Source of the DNA: Odiellus spinosus
Lineage: Eukaryota > Arthropoda > Arachnida > Opiliones > Phalangiidae
Length of the DNA stretch: 64,000 nt
Reading direction: 5' to 3'
NCBI GenBank assembly: GCA_963920705.1
Contig: OY987236.1
Location: 5,876,190 to 5,940,189, forward strand
Shown here: one piece after another, positions 44,710-57,100 of the stretch
Position numbering within the stretch: the first letter of the stretch is position 1
How the letters are laid out: each line of letters begins with the position of its first letter
Notes under the pieces: model-generated
Told to the model about the DNA's origin: nothing
What the model saw: only the letters and a program-made list of their open reading frames with translations
Database searches by the model: none
Made by a program: the position numbers and the translations under genes

Positions 44710-47157
44710 TGAATCCCGGATTTGTAAAAAATGAAATAATAATGGGAAATTTTCAGGCCTGCATTAAAAATTATTGAAGGGGGGCGCGGAATTAATGCGT
44801 GCTCGACCCAAGTGAAAATAAACTTAAATCTCCATGATAAAAAGGGGAAAAAAATTGAGGTCTCAATTCGCGAACAGAGGAGAAATCTACGCCGAAAATG
44901 GGTTTTTTTTTTCTCGGATTTTTTTCTACTTTTATTACTGGGATACAGTCTTAGAAACAATGTTTTTTTCCAATTAGAAAACCGGTTTTACGATCGTAAT
45001 TTGGCTATCTTCCATGTTTGTAACGAATAAAAACAAAAAGTGGCGATAAATTTAAAGGTACAGACCGGGATAAAAAAAAGTGTGTCTTAAATTATAGAGC
45101 GTATATTAAAACGACTAATATCATATCGCAAAAAATTTAATAGTTAGTAGATATTAAGATATTTACGTTTATTATAAGCAAAAAGTGATCTCTAGTGAAC
45201 GCCATTTTAGTTTTTTCATACCCTTTCGATGCCTGCTGAGGATCGGCTTCGCCGATTGGTTTATTTCTCACCTAAAGTCACTTGACTCTAGCTGAAAATA
45301 GATGTGGGTATAAGCGCGCTCAATTTCTTTAGAGTCAAATAAGATATGCCGGGCCGAAACATAGGCTACTTCCGAAGGATCCCGCGCGCGAACACTAACC
45401 CGAAGGTCGGTCGGCCAGCTGAGCTAGTAGTAGTCAGTACTAGGTATTAACCGAGTCTTAAGTTGATTTGAAGAATTAGAAGGTAAGAACTAAACTGCAT
45501 TCATTAATTACGCAATTAGGCATGTTTTCGTAGAAAGTTAGAAATCACAAAATTACGAGTCTTCTTACGAAGTTACGAACAGACGATCCGACTGCAGCCG
45601 ACTCGAATGGCCTTCGTTTCGCGAATCTTTATTGGGTGACTTAAAGGCCAATCATTGAAGCGGATCCTTATTTTTAAAACTCGAAATGCCGGGAAGCAAA
45701 TATGGCGTTCTTCTAGGAACGTCAATTTCGGTTTTAAAATGATATTTATAAATTAACCAAGACTTAAATCACTATAATGTGTTTTGATTTGTAGGTTTTT
45801 AAGCATGCTCTTTCCAATGGAAGTACTTTTAAAGTTGGGTTGCCTTTCCCTTTAACAATTATATTATAAATAAATACGGTTCATTCCCCAAAAAAAACTT
45901 TTTATTTATTTATTTATTTTTTGATTGGGCAGTATGATTATTACTAGATTTTGATATTTTTACAGAAAATGTCTCTTGTTAAATATTTTTATGATAATCT
46001 GCACCTTTTCCCCTATTTTATTTTCGGATTTTGGTGGGAGCCCTGTAATATTTTTACATGAACCTTCCCTATTTGAATTTGATATAGATTTTATCAAAAT
46101 ATGTGTCCTGGAAATATTTGTCAGTTTAAAAAACTTCTTTTTCCGTGGAAATATTTGAAAAAAGTTGTCTGAAAAGCCAAGAAAATTTTAAACAATTATT
46201 TAGTTATAATATCTGACACCAAATCTTTTCTCTCTGGGGTCTTGAGAAAGCACCTTTAAAGATCTAAAGAAGGCGAACTTTCAATTTTTTTCACGTCTGC
46301 ATTTATTCATCCTCCGTCTAGGGAGTTTTTTGACCACCAGGTCGGCGCCCCTTTCATCTTCTTCTCCGATTACTTTTTTTTTTAATATTTAATTCGACCC
46401 AAATCATGCGGGTTTTTAGTTAAACACTAGTTTATGTCTGTCCATGTGTGATATTTCTTAAGGAATCAAATCGACTGGTCAAATATAGATACCATTTTGT
46501 TAGAAACCTCCACCTCATTTCTTTATTTATTTATTTTTTTATTTTTTTTTTTTTTTCGCGACCGAAACATCGTCTGCTAGTCTGGCATATTATCCAAAAG
46601 TATTTCTCCACATAATTGAAATAGAGGTCGATCTTTTGAACCCGACTACAGTATGGGATTAATTAATACAGACCTGAAATGGGTGTAAAAGGTCAGAACT
46701 TGCCCTGGTTACGATCCCGGTTTCGTCTACAAAAAATAAGACCCACCTAGTCTTTCCTATCCTCTCTCGTAGAAGGGGGTCGAGTACTATGACGCGCACT
46801 CACTAAAGCCAAACAAAATTCTTTTTATATTTGAAATAATTTCAAATTGCGATGGGATCTAGGCGCGTCATCTTGTTTGTTAGTTAATTGCGCCCGTAGC
46901 GTCTTTTGGCTTTAGGACTGCGCCAGAAGACGCGCTCGCTACGAAACAAGGTTATTGGAACGTAGAACCCTTCCAAGTCTTTGTGCCCTTCTACATCTCG
47001 CTCTTTCACACACACACACACACAACATACACACATCTCACACATACAAACTACATAAGACTAGGTTTGCCTATAAAAAAAAGTTAAGATAAAAAATTCA
47101 AAACTTCAGTTACTTTTTTTTTTTTACCCGTGGCTATTTTTCCTTTTTTTATTTTTA
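44710..47157. other. Intergenic DNA with GC-rich promoter-like patch and CA repeat
   Basis: No gene is recognised. 45340-45480 is GC- and CpG-rich and is followed by AATTAGAAG/GTAAGAAC near 45480, a good splice-donor-like sequence. This could be a non-coding first exon of the mpaB-like gene at 53 kb, which has an acceptor-like site at 52901. A (CA)n run lies at 47007-47024. Confidence 0.35.
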
Positions 47158-47161
47158 TTAA

Positions 47162-47602
47162 AGGGAAAATGTAACCTAACAACTAGTGATTTTTTTATCG
47201 AATCCTTATCGTTTAAATAGGCCTAATTCGCTAGTAAAATTACAAACAAATATTAAACTAGAAATAAGTTTAAAACTTACTCGAAAAATAGGCTTAACTG
47301 GATTCATTTAGATCCTGAATTTTTTTACATTGAAATTTCATCGACCAATGAGCAAAGGCCCGTCGTTAAGGCGAGATCTCAATGAGACTTTCAATAGCAT
47401 TTGATTGGTCCCTGACTCTTATACGCCGCTACGCGAAGAATTCAGGATCTCCGTGAAACTAGCTAAGCCTATTTTCCCGATAAGTTTTGAATTTATTTCT
47501 AGTTTAATATTTGTAATTTTTTACTGATACAATTAGGCCTATTTAAAGTTTTAAACGATAAGGAATCGGTACAAAAAGAACTTATTAAGTTGCACTCTCC
47601 CT
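47162..47602. mobile_element. TTAA-site MITE, family B copy 3
   Basis: This 441-bp element is flanked by TTAA (47158-47161 and 47603-47606). The ends are AGGGAAAATGTAACC and the inverse TTGCACTCTCCCT. It is the best-preserved member and defines the family's boundaries. Confidence 0.9.
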
Positions 47603-48140
47603 TTAAATGAATATTTTAGTGCACAATTCTAGGTAATCGTAATTCCCTGATTATTTTTTATTTATTAATTTCTCAAATTTATTACTAAATTATTCCTATT
47701 AGAATTTTCTCCAATTTACGCTACTCTTCCTTTAAATTTTTTCTTGGGAAAAACCTGTGAACTTCAGGTTTCATATTTATTTTTTCGCTTTTTATCTAAG
47801 TTACAAGGGAAATGTTTGAATTTTCGATTTTAACTTTTTAAGATATAATTCTTACGTATATATTGATGTGCCTGCAGAGATTTAAGTTTTAAAAACGTCT
47901 AGATCTTCCCATGTTCTTGACCCAATTCCAAGTTAAACCCAAAATTTTAATGTACGAAGCTTTTTCAATTTGAAAAAAAAAAAAAAAAAAAAAAGAAAAT
48001 TTTCTTATATTTTGACTCGAATCTTCTTTAAAATGAAATTTTCAAAAATTAAGCTCGAAAATAATTTGTACATAAACAAAATATTTTCATAATTTTTCTA
48101 TATTTTTTCTTAGTGAAATATTTGAATATTGCTTATATAT

Positions 48141-48438
48141 TAGCCGCGTTCATACTAGGCCTTGGAATCGATTTAAACCCTTTCAAAAGGTTTCGCTGGA
48201 GTCGTGTGAAAGGGAAATCCTCTTTTCTCGAATCGATTCGATTCGATTTCTCGAAACTGCTTCGGGAACCAGTTTCATACCGATTCGGTTTCAACAACCG
48301 ATAGATAAAGCTACAGTAAATCGATTTATAAAGATAATGCGTGAACACGTGACGCTTAAAACGATTCCTGGCGATTTGAATATCGGTTTGATTTTACCAT
48401 TTCAAATCGATTAAGAAATGCTAGTGTGACCGTAGCTA
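48141..48438. mobile_element. Inverted-repeat element, family C copy 1
   Basis: The ends TAGCCGCGTTCATACTAG and CTAGTGTGACCGTAGCTA are inverted. The interior holds repeated TCGATTTAAACC / CCATTTCAAATCGATT motifs in both orientations. Short frames on both strands are by-products. A relative is at 50692. Confidence 0.7.
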
Positions 48439-49960
48439 ATATATTACGGCCTAGAGCTTTAAATCAGGGTAATGATAATTACGTTTTGTGGTATAATTAC
48501 CAAACGGATTGAAAGTAAAAAATATTTTAAAAGAGGTTAAAGTTCAACGTTTTAAATCGTCTACAAGTCTACTTTTCAATATTTCTTCGTGTTTGGCTTC
48601 ATGTTAATGTAATTTTTCATATCCGAGTCACTTTGCCTGATCAATTTAAACTCAAATGGTCAAGCGTATCAAGAGAAAGCATTGCATTTTTCACGAGTGT
48701 CTTGTTTTTTTTTAGTCAGAAATAAGATTTTTGAAAGAGAAATTCCGCCTTTAAAAACAACCGAAATTCAAATAATTTAGTTCTACTAAAACTATGGGAA
48801 TTTTAGAACTCTATTGGGCCAAAATAGTTTCAAACTATAGCGAGAGTTAGAATGGGGGACGGAGTGCAAAATAAAATTCCAGAATAAAAATAATTTTAGT
48901 GATTTTGTTCCTTTTTAATCCAAAAGTTTTAAATTATAAATTCCTACATTACCGTAATTTTCAAATAACTTTTCATTACCATGGTAATTTAACACGTAAT
49001 TTACCAGACTAAATTACCGATTTCAAACTCTATAAACACAGTTTTAAAACTTTCAATACATTGAAAACTGCCCTTGAACAGAAGTATACGCTCTGAAAAT
49101 TAAAATATAAATTGGTTTTATATTTGTTTTCAAAGGGAGTTTACAAAATGCTTGAAAGTTACGGCGGATTGATACGCATTGTTAAACCTAATAAGGGGGA
49201 AATAGTCATTGACAACTACTATTGAAATCGAGAATAGAAGAAAACTAAAGTAGGACGAATGCAATCAATTAGAACTTTTAATATTAATATATTCTAATTT
49301 ATTTTGTTTATTTTAATTTATTAATTTATTCTGAGTGGTTAGGAAGTGATTACCCTTGAAATATGGCGTATATTTTTCCTTATTTTTAAAAATATTTACC
49401 ATAAATGGAAGTATGGGAAAATATTTCGAATAATTAAGATGTTTCTGTGGAAAGGGAAATTATTGTCAATCTAAACAATACATTTTTATAATTTTTTTTA
49501 TTGTGTAATATGCTTTGGTTTTGTCAAATCATTGCAAATAGTTTTTCATTATCGATATTAATTATTTACGAATAAGTTTATTTAAGGCAAATTAGTAGAA
49601 TTAGAGCAACTCAGAAAAGACGTTAATTTTTAAACAGAAATGCCCCAAATGAAATAAACTGAATTCAATGTAAGGCAATTTAAATTTTGGTCCACTTTTG
49701 TTCAATTCAGGTTATTTCATTTCGTCTGGTCGAATTCTGTCGAAATTTTCAAATTTAAACCATTTTTTGACCAAATTAGGGGATTTACCATATTTGGGAA
49801 AGTCGATTTCTTTGGTTTTTCTATGGCAGCACGTTAAAATGAATAGCAACTATGACGTCACGCGTATTTAAAAATAGCCTCGGTATTTTTTTTAAGTTTC
49901 CAAAGATTAAATTCGCTAGCTTGACACGAGATCAATTTAATTTAATCGAGTTTAATTTAA

Positions 49961-50009
49961 AGGGAAAATTAATTCAAAAGCTGTTCCATTTTTAGCTACA
50001 AGTTTCCCT
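49961..50009. mobile_element. 49-bp TTAA-flanked mini element
   Basis: AGGGAAAATT at the left and AGTTTCCCT at the right, flanked on both sides by TTAA. It looks like a drastically deleted family B member or a solo pair of ends. Confidence 0.5.
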
Positions 50010-52901
50010 TTAAAGCAATCGAAGCCAACTCGCCTTGAAGCCGGAAGTTTGACTAGCTTTAAAAATTTATTTATTCCGAATTAGGGAGATGTTTGTTCTA
50101 TCTGTGAAATTATTAAAATTTACATTTTCATTTCTAGTCCCATTTTAATTTATGATATTAACAAAGTATATCCCCATTTAAATTGCGTAATATTTAACAG
50201 TCTACCATTTGATTGAAATTTAAACGATTTCTTTATTTTTAATTTTATTTTAATTCGCGAATTATGATGAATTAACTAAATTGATGGCGTGGTGTAGGGG
50301 CGTCTGACTTCTTTGTTATCCGTAATTGAAAATGTTTAACGAGGGATATAAATATTTTTACGCTCTATTTTTTTTACTCTTCGAAATCCTAATAATCTAG
50401 ATTTTTGCGGGGTTTTTATATGGGTCTTTAAATATGTATATTTTCTTCCGAAAGAGTTCTTTATTATTATTTTCTTCTCTAAAATGAGATTTAAATCGGA
50501 ATTGAGCGTGCGTATCGTCATTCAAATCGGTTTTGTTTTATTTGACCCACAATTGCTTTCTCAGTTTAAAGTTACTTTCGTATTTAATGATTTTTAGTAT
50601 CGATATATTTCTATATATCGCGTGCAGAAGAGCCGTGTTCGCACTCTCTTATCGGTTGTTTTGATTTTGAAAACGATTTAAACTGCGATGATAAGCTTCG
50701 TTCACACTAGAGACTTTGAAACCGATTTGAACCGTGTTTGGAAAGGTTAAATTATAAAATTTTGGGGTCACCCGTGTAGGCCTTTCATCAAAAAATCCAA
50801 TTAATATCTCGACGAGTCGATTTGAACATTCGAAACTGTTTGAAAACGGTTTCAAGTGTGAACGTAGCAATATTATTCCTATAATTTCGAGATGATCCTA
50901 AGATATCTTAATTTTTTCCAAAAGTTTATTAAAACCAGGCGCTAGAATCGATTAATCGAAACTGCATATATTGAATCGGTTTTACCGTTTCAAATCGAGT
51001 TGGATACGCTAGTGTGAACTTAGCTTAAAATATATTTTTTCTTGGGTCACTAAACCACCGTAAAACTACAATTAAGTCAATAAATCAACCGATTTTGCTA
51101 TAAAATCTAAAGTATAGAAAATATTTTTAAGTATTTCTTATCAATTGTGAAATATTTAGACTTAATCAAGTAAATTCATTGTAATTATCATGGTTTTTCA
51201 AAATCAATTGATGCTCCTAGAAATATCAGGGAAAATCACTGATAAAATCAGTGAAATTGGTTCTTTAAATGTTTTATGAACCCTAGCTGTTATAGTTTGA
51301 ATGAAATTCTGGTTGGGGTTATTCCTTTTCGTTATCATATCCTAATTTCGCTATAAATGCTAATTAAGCCTTAGATTTGCTGACGACATTTAGAAGAAAA
51401 ACCATAATACAAATTTTATTTTAACCAGAGTTTGTTAGCTCAAACTAAATCTAATTCTAAGAGGATACAACGAAAGGGTACAGATTAAGGGGAATTTCGT
51501 TAAGCCAAAATTCGTCTGCTAAAACTAGTCCTAAATCAACTGGATATAACGAAAAAGAGACAAAATGTTAGGCTATAAGAAATTTCGTTATTATTAGACT
51601 TTATTGTATTTGTGTAATCGATTTTAACATTCAAAACTTTAGTTTTAACATCTTGCGTGTGAACGTGGCTATTAATACATCGAAATTGAAACATTTTAAT
51701 GTCGTTTAACCCCTTAGAGTGAAACGTGAAATAAATTTCAATACGTTTTCCTTGTTACGCTCGATAAATCGTAAAAATATCCCACAAGGTTTATTTTATT
51801 AAATGGTTTCGCTATTTTATTATCTACTTTTAGTAGACGTGGACAATTTTTTGATACATTGTTTACCACGTGATTATTTTTAAATTTATACTTTAAAGGG
51901 GTACTATAGGTTCTGATAACAAGTTAATGTTAATTGATATGCGTAAATACCGTATCAAAACTTGCTAAAGGTTTTCCGGCTATATATAATTAATTATCAA
52001 AGTCCGTCGCGAACGTGACTCGCTAAGCCTAAATCCTTTTCGAAAATTTTAGACCGTAAATATTATCGAGAAAACTTAGTTGCTGTGTAGAAAAAATAGT
52101 AATAGAAGCTACAATTTTTTGGGGACTTATTATCAAGCTGAAGCTCAGGGTTATCTCTACTTCCGGTAGCTCTCCTATTGGCGCAGAGTGACCGAACATG
52201 CATCGAGCAGTCGATAAAAGTAGTAAATACTAAGCAATTATAGACTTGGCGTTTAACGAAAAATGTATTGCGTGGCACTGATCTCCGGTAGTTGAATAGA
52301 CCAGATTGGATTGGGACAGCTACCAACTGAATTTTCTATTCCTATGGTACTAATAAAATGTCTGTGGGAAACCGACTCCATTCTGTCTATCTAGAACACA
52401 AGTTTTACTAGTGTGCACTTGCGATTTCTAAGACTAACTCTTATTGGCATTATCTATTGAGTCCTTTAGAAATATATCTTAAATTTACTGGAGCCTAATT
52501 TTGTAACTTTTATAATTAATCGCGAATTAATCTCATTTTAATTGTTCGACTTGTATTAAAGCTGTATACTTATCGGTTTTATTAATCAGTTGATTAAAAT
52601 TAAATTAATCGCGTGTGGGAATTTTATCAACAGTATTAGTTTTGATTGTCAAATATATACGCGTATATTTTAATATATAAAACCTTCATGGTATGAAATA
52701 AGTCGGTAAAATTGGGAAAAACCCTTTCCCTCTCTCGCACGACTCGTAGTAGGTCGAGTAATTAAGAACAATACCCTGACATGAGCCACATATCGTAATT
52801 TGTACTTTCTTTTCTCGTAACCAACCAATTTACCGAAGCCTTCCCCAAAATTTCTCGGGTTAATTTGCATTATTAATTTCTGTCTTTACCCCTATTTCTA
52901 G
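50010..52901. other. AT-rich intergenic DNA with a family C element
   Basis: No gene is recognised. It contains the element at 50692-51027 and a solo family C-like end (GTGTGAACGTGGCTA) near 51658. A polypyrimidine tract plus TAG at 52901 looks like a splice acceptor for the next gene. Confidence 0.4.
50692..51027. mobile_element. Inverted-repeat element, family C copy 2
   Basis: The ends TAAGCTTCGTTCACACTAG and CTAGTGTGAACTTAGCTTA are inverted. An internal third copy of the end (CAAGTGTGAACGTAGCAA, near 50852) suggests a nested or rearranged insertion. Confidence 0.72.
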
Positions 52902-53003
52902 GAGGATGTTCCTAAAAAAAGGCCCAACCGTTTGCCAGCGCGTTCGCCCCAGAGTTGGCATCAACGACGGGCGTAATAATCACCGTAACGTCGTAAGACT
53001 TAA

Positions 53004-56000
53004 ATGAAACCAACTATGGATAAGATCGAATCGGCGACAACGTCGAAAACTAGCGATTCGACGCGAACGACAAATCCGAACTCGAATCATAAATTGGAAG
53101 TTTTCCTACTAGGATCTGAGGAGGCCGGAGACTGCGGGTCGTCGCCCTTGAAGCCTCCGCCGTGGCTCGACAGAGAACGCTTCTATCGCGCCAGGGACAT
53201 CTTCAACAGATTCTTCTTCAGGTAGAACATCTACGAAATTATTTTACTAACACTAACACCGATTTAGGGCTATGAGATAACGATGGGAGCTCGATCGAAA
53301 AGTAAAAATCGTCGAACCCTTTTTATATTTACGATTTGATCCGGGAAAAACATTCTAGACATTTTATTCGTCCTATGACCTTGAATTCTAGAGGTTTCTC
53401 GGTTCCAAGGTCACTTTATGGTTGATAACTGTTAACTACTCAATTCAAGGTTGCCACGGGTCAGGAAATTTGAGAATTGGGTCAAAAGGTCGGGTGAAAG
53501 TCATTGATTTAAAAATTTGCGTCAAAAGGTTAAAGGTTAACGAAAAGTCAGGGAATTGAATCACGCAACTTTGTATCCCTGTAAAGAGGGATAATACTTT
53601 TTCATGCCGCGGAAGAAAGTAGAATATAATGTAGTCATTAAGTCAGTGAAAATTCTCCAAGAGGGTCAGGGAAATACTAAATTTTTGACAACCCTATAAT
53701 TGAAATAGGTTTAAATTGTTATGTCGTTATTGGCTTGGCAATTTGTGACCCACCTCTTCGAACGATCTCTTAAATGAAATGGATTATACGGTCAAAAATA
53801 TTCATGAACTTGCAGGATTTGAACTTGTGTTCAGAGGTCAGAATAATGACCTGATTATTGGTGTTTAGATGGGGCCAATCAGATTAGTTGCTGGGTGGTG
53901 CCAACACGGGCCCCATGGTGACTTCTCTGGGTTATTGGTTCTATAGTATGGTCAAGTTCAGCACCAAACTATTTTGAAAATTCCACAGGGAAAAAAAATA
54001 AGGAAAACTTTAAATTGTTTACTTTGGGGTTAGGTCAAAGGTCAGTGTCCATCAACCATATATAAAAAAGTATTGCTCCGCTTCAGGAAAATATATAATT
54101 ACTGGTAGTAGGTCTTGATGCCCTCGTCTTGACGACACTATTAACCCCTTATGAAAGAATTTAGCTACCGTAATTCGTGTTAGAGAAGTAATTTCAATGA
54201 GATTCAGAAGCGTTTCTTCGCATCTCAATTAACAGTTTTTCTCTAGCTGTGTCAGTGTATATGTGTACCCAATTTGGAAAGAGTTAATTAAAACTGATTA
54301 GGGTTGAAAGTGGGAAAAGCCGACAGACTTTCTTTTTTTCTTCTTCTTCTTCATATTTCCATTGATTGCGGAGATTTTTTCCTCGTGATGAGCCGCCTTT
54401 CTATTCATTCCTTTGGCCCACTTTCCATTCGAGAGAAATCTAAATTACTAGATTATCATTTTTTCGTGAAAAACATATATTTTTGATCTCGAGGTCATCG
54501 CATCTTACCATGTTTTTTAACAACATATTTTTTAGATGTCTATATAGAATGGTAATGCGCTTAGATTATTTGCATAAAGGGAAAAATAGTTATTTGTATT
54601 AATAATCCAAGGAGTTAGCGACATTATTAATGGATTTCAAGCTAAATCTCGATTTTAAGTTAAGACTTTTAGGGATTAAACTTTAATCGCGAAAGAGACG
54701 TAACATATATTTTAATTTTAAACTATAACGAAATTATGATATGAAAACTTTGCTTAATTTTAAAAATATGTAATCAAGTGAGGCTGTGAACTTCAATTGG
54801 ATATTGAGTAGCATATATACATATAAAATTCCCCGCAATACTACGTCATCACTATGATCGCGTGGCTATTTTAGAGCCTAGAGTGGGTTCTCTGGCACGT
54901 GATAAGACCGGTTTCGCGCGGTCTTTTTTGTAAAAGTACTTAATCCAGAAAGTCCTACCTTTCCTATGGAAATATCGTTAATTACGTCCCAGAAGTAAAC
55001 TTCGTCATGTATCGTAAAAAAAAAAACTTTATATTTTTGACATTTTCATTTTAAAGTTTATTTAGAACGAGTCAACCCAGAGGTATAAAATTTTAATATT
55101 ACGTTTTAATAGTATGATTAAACTAGATACAATCCGTAGGCCTCACTTTAAAGGTTTAACAGCTTAATATTTGTTTGTAAATTAATTTACTACTGAATAA
55201 GAAACCCATGTAGCAAATCACTCGTAAACAGGCTTCATTCTTCCTTTAAAAACGAGGTCAGCTGCCGAAACAAGCATTAATTTAGTAAAATACTTTTAAT
55301 TTCTAAACGGGTTCGAATAGAGACATTATTTGAGTAGTAAAAGTTCGAGAGACTTCAATCTATACCAAGGCGATTGTAATATCCTTTTACAGAAATTTTT
55401 AATAATAGTCTCGTTAACCGTTGATTTTCGTATAGCATATTTTTCGCGCACTTGGCGGGATTGATGTTGATCGTTCATATTCCGTCGATGGTTGGTCCGC
55501 TGCTCTCGACGGGAAATTCCTCGTCGATGGTGTGTCTCTTCAGGAGATACTTGGGCACGTTGCAGCACGTTCGCCGTTGGTACGAAGGGGACGTCTGGAA
55601 TCCTGCCGACGCCGCCCATAAGTCCATCGTCCAGGTGCGCAACATGCACAAAAGAGTCGGCGACAAGCTCAACAAAGCCAACCCAAGCAAGACGACGCCC
55701 CCTACTAACCTGTCTCCAGGAGACAATCAACCTCTAGTCGGAGGTGAGAACCCATGGTTTCCTACTTTATACGCCAATCATTTGGGTTGTTCCGCTAGTC
55801 GAACTTTGGTGTTGGCATTTTCGTTATGGCTAATTCGTGATTTGCTGGCTTAACCCGATTATCTTGTTCCATCTGAGTTGGTATCAATGGTTATTTTCCT
55901 ATCACGGTCTATTTGGTTTTGTATTTGCTTAAACGCTAATCACGTTCCCATTTGATTTCGTATTGGTTAATTTCCTATCACGTTCCATTTGATTCTGTGT

Positions 56001-57100
56001 TGGCTAATTTTATGTCACGTTTCTGTTCGAATTTGCTATTTTATTTACACGTAATCAAGTTTCATTTCGTATTGACTAATTTCTGATCACGTTCGCTTTT
56101 GGTATTGCCTATGTCTTATCTCATTCCATTTGATTTGGTATTGGCTAATTTCCTATCACATTCCATTTGCTATTTTCATTTATCGCGTAGCGTTTGGTTT
56201 TGGCTATTTTCATACTAAGTTCCATTTGACTTTGGTGTCCTATATCTAGCTTCGTCCGTCATTCCATTTTGGTTTTGATCTTGGCTATTTTCGTATCGCT
56301 TTCATTTCGCTTTGGTCTGACAAGCGTCACCACATTGAGACTCGACCGCGCTTTGGTGATGGTTCCTACATCCGTAGATCTCGTTAAATTTAAGCTTCAT
56401 ATTCTTTTGAAATCTCTGTCCGCGTGATTCAGAAGGCCGAGCTTCGTGTCCCGTCTCCTCCTCGTCGCCAGGAGAGGAATCGGGAACGGAAGTGAACCTA
56501 TCGGGTGGCTGCTGTCCCGTCTCCGGGAACTCCTCGTCGCTGTACATATCGCAACGGGACATGGCCTTAACCCAATTCGCGTTTTTGGGACTGATCGTCA
56601 TGTTTCCGACCAAGATCGGTATACGCTGTTCCAGGGAGGACCTGGAGTGTCTCATCCACTTTTGGCGGGGCATCGGATACCTGCTGGGCATCGACGACCG
56701 CTACAACGTTTGCGACGGCAACTACGACGAAACGGTCACGTGGTGTCGCGAGATTTTGAACGGTTGTATGAAACCCGAGTTGCTCAGCTCGGGTCCCGAG
56801 TCCTTGACCATGAGTCGGGACATTATTCGAGCCATGAACCATTTTATCGCTTTTCTCAGTTGGGAAGCCTTGGCCAGGTTCTGGTACGAGTTGTTAGACT
56901 TCCCGGTCAATTTCGCGTGCGGATTGTACCAGAAGACGGGCTATTGGCTCATGAGGTTAACTTTTAACTATTTTCTTAGGTTTCGCGCCTGTCATAATTT
57001 CTTTAATTACTTTCTACGAATAGTGATTAAGCAAACGCTAAAAAATCGCGACAAGTTCGAGAGGAAAATGAGGGCCAAATCGAGCACGGCGGCCGGTTGA
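53004..57100 (+). CDS. mpaB/rubber-oxygenase-like (DUF2236) protein 1
   Basis: The family (MPAB/Lcp catalytic domain) includes the fungal ER-bound oxygenase mpaB and bacterial latex-clearing heme oxygenases. Animal members are mostly uncharacterised. Exons: 53004-53221, 55436-55743 and 56472-57100, giving 384 residues. The ATG follows an in-frame TAA. Shared family blocks are the helix LAGLMLIVHIPSMVG, SSSMVCLFRRYLGTL, RRWYEGD, ISQRDMALTQFAFLG and HFWRGIGYLLGIDDRYN. A Ser/Thr/Lys-rich stretch of about 40 residues (140-185), absent from the paralog at 59.6-62.1 kb, is split by intron 2. The end is basic (RKMRAKSS). A heme-dependent oxygenase role is family inference, and the substrate is unknown. 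Confidence 0.85.
54836..54941 (-). repeat. Dispersed repeat copy in intron 1 of the mpaB-like gene
   Basis: Reverse-complement match to 16494-16607. Both ends are well conserved (AATACTACGTCATCACTATG; CGCGCGGTCTTTTTTGTAAA), and the centre is shorter here. Confidence 0.7.
55886..56290 (+). repeat. Degenerate tandem repeat in intron 2 of the mpaB-like gene
   Basis: Variants of TTCCATTTGATT..GGTATTGGCTAATTTCCTATCACG recur about eight times with an irregular period of 45-55 bp. Non-coding. Confidence 0.7.

Noticed and set aside
50280-50310. tRNA box A-like GGCGTGGTGTAGGGGCG
   Set aside because: There is no box B, anticodon arm or acceptor pairing at the right distance.
55326-55737. Antisense and alternate-frame ORFs over the mpaB-like exon 2
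   Set aside because: They are shadows of the GC-richer real exon, whose frame joins neighbouring exons and matches the paralog.
56302-56967. Several overlapping ORFs on both strands over mpaB-like exon 3
   Set aside because: Only the frame ending at 57100 shows family motifs and continuity with exon 2.
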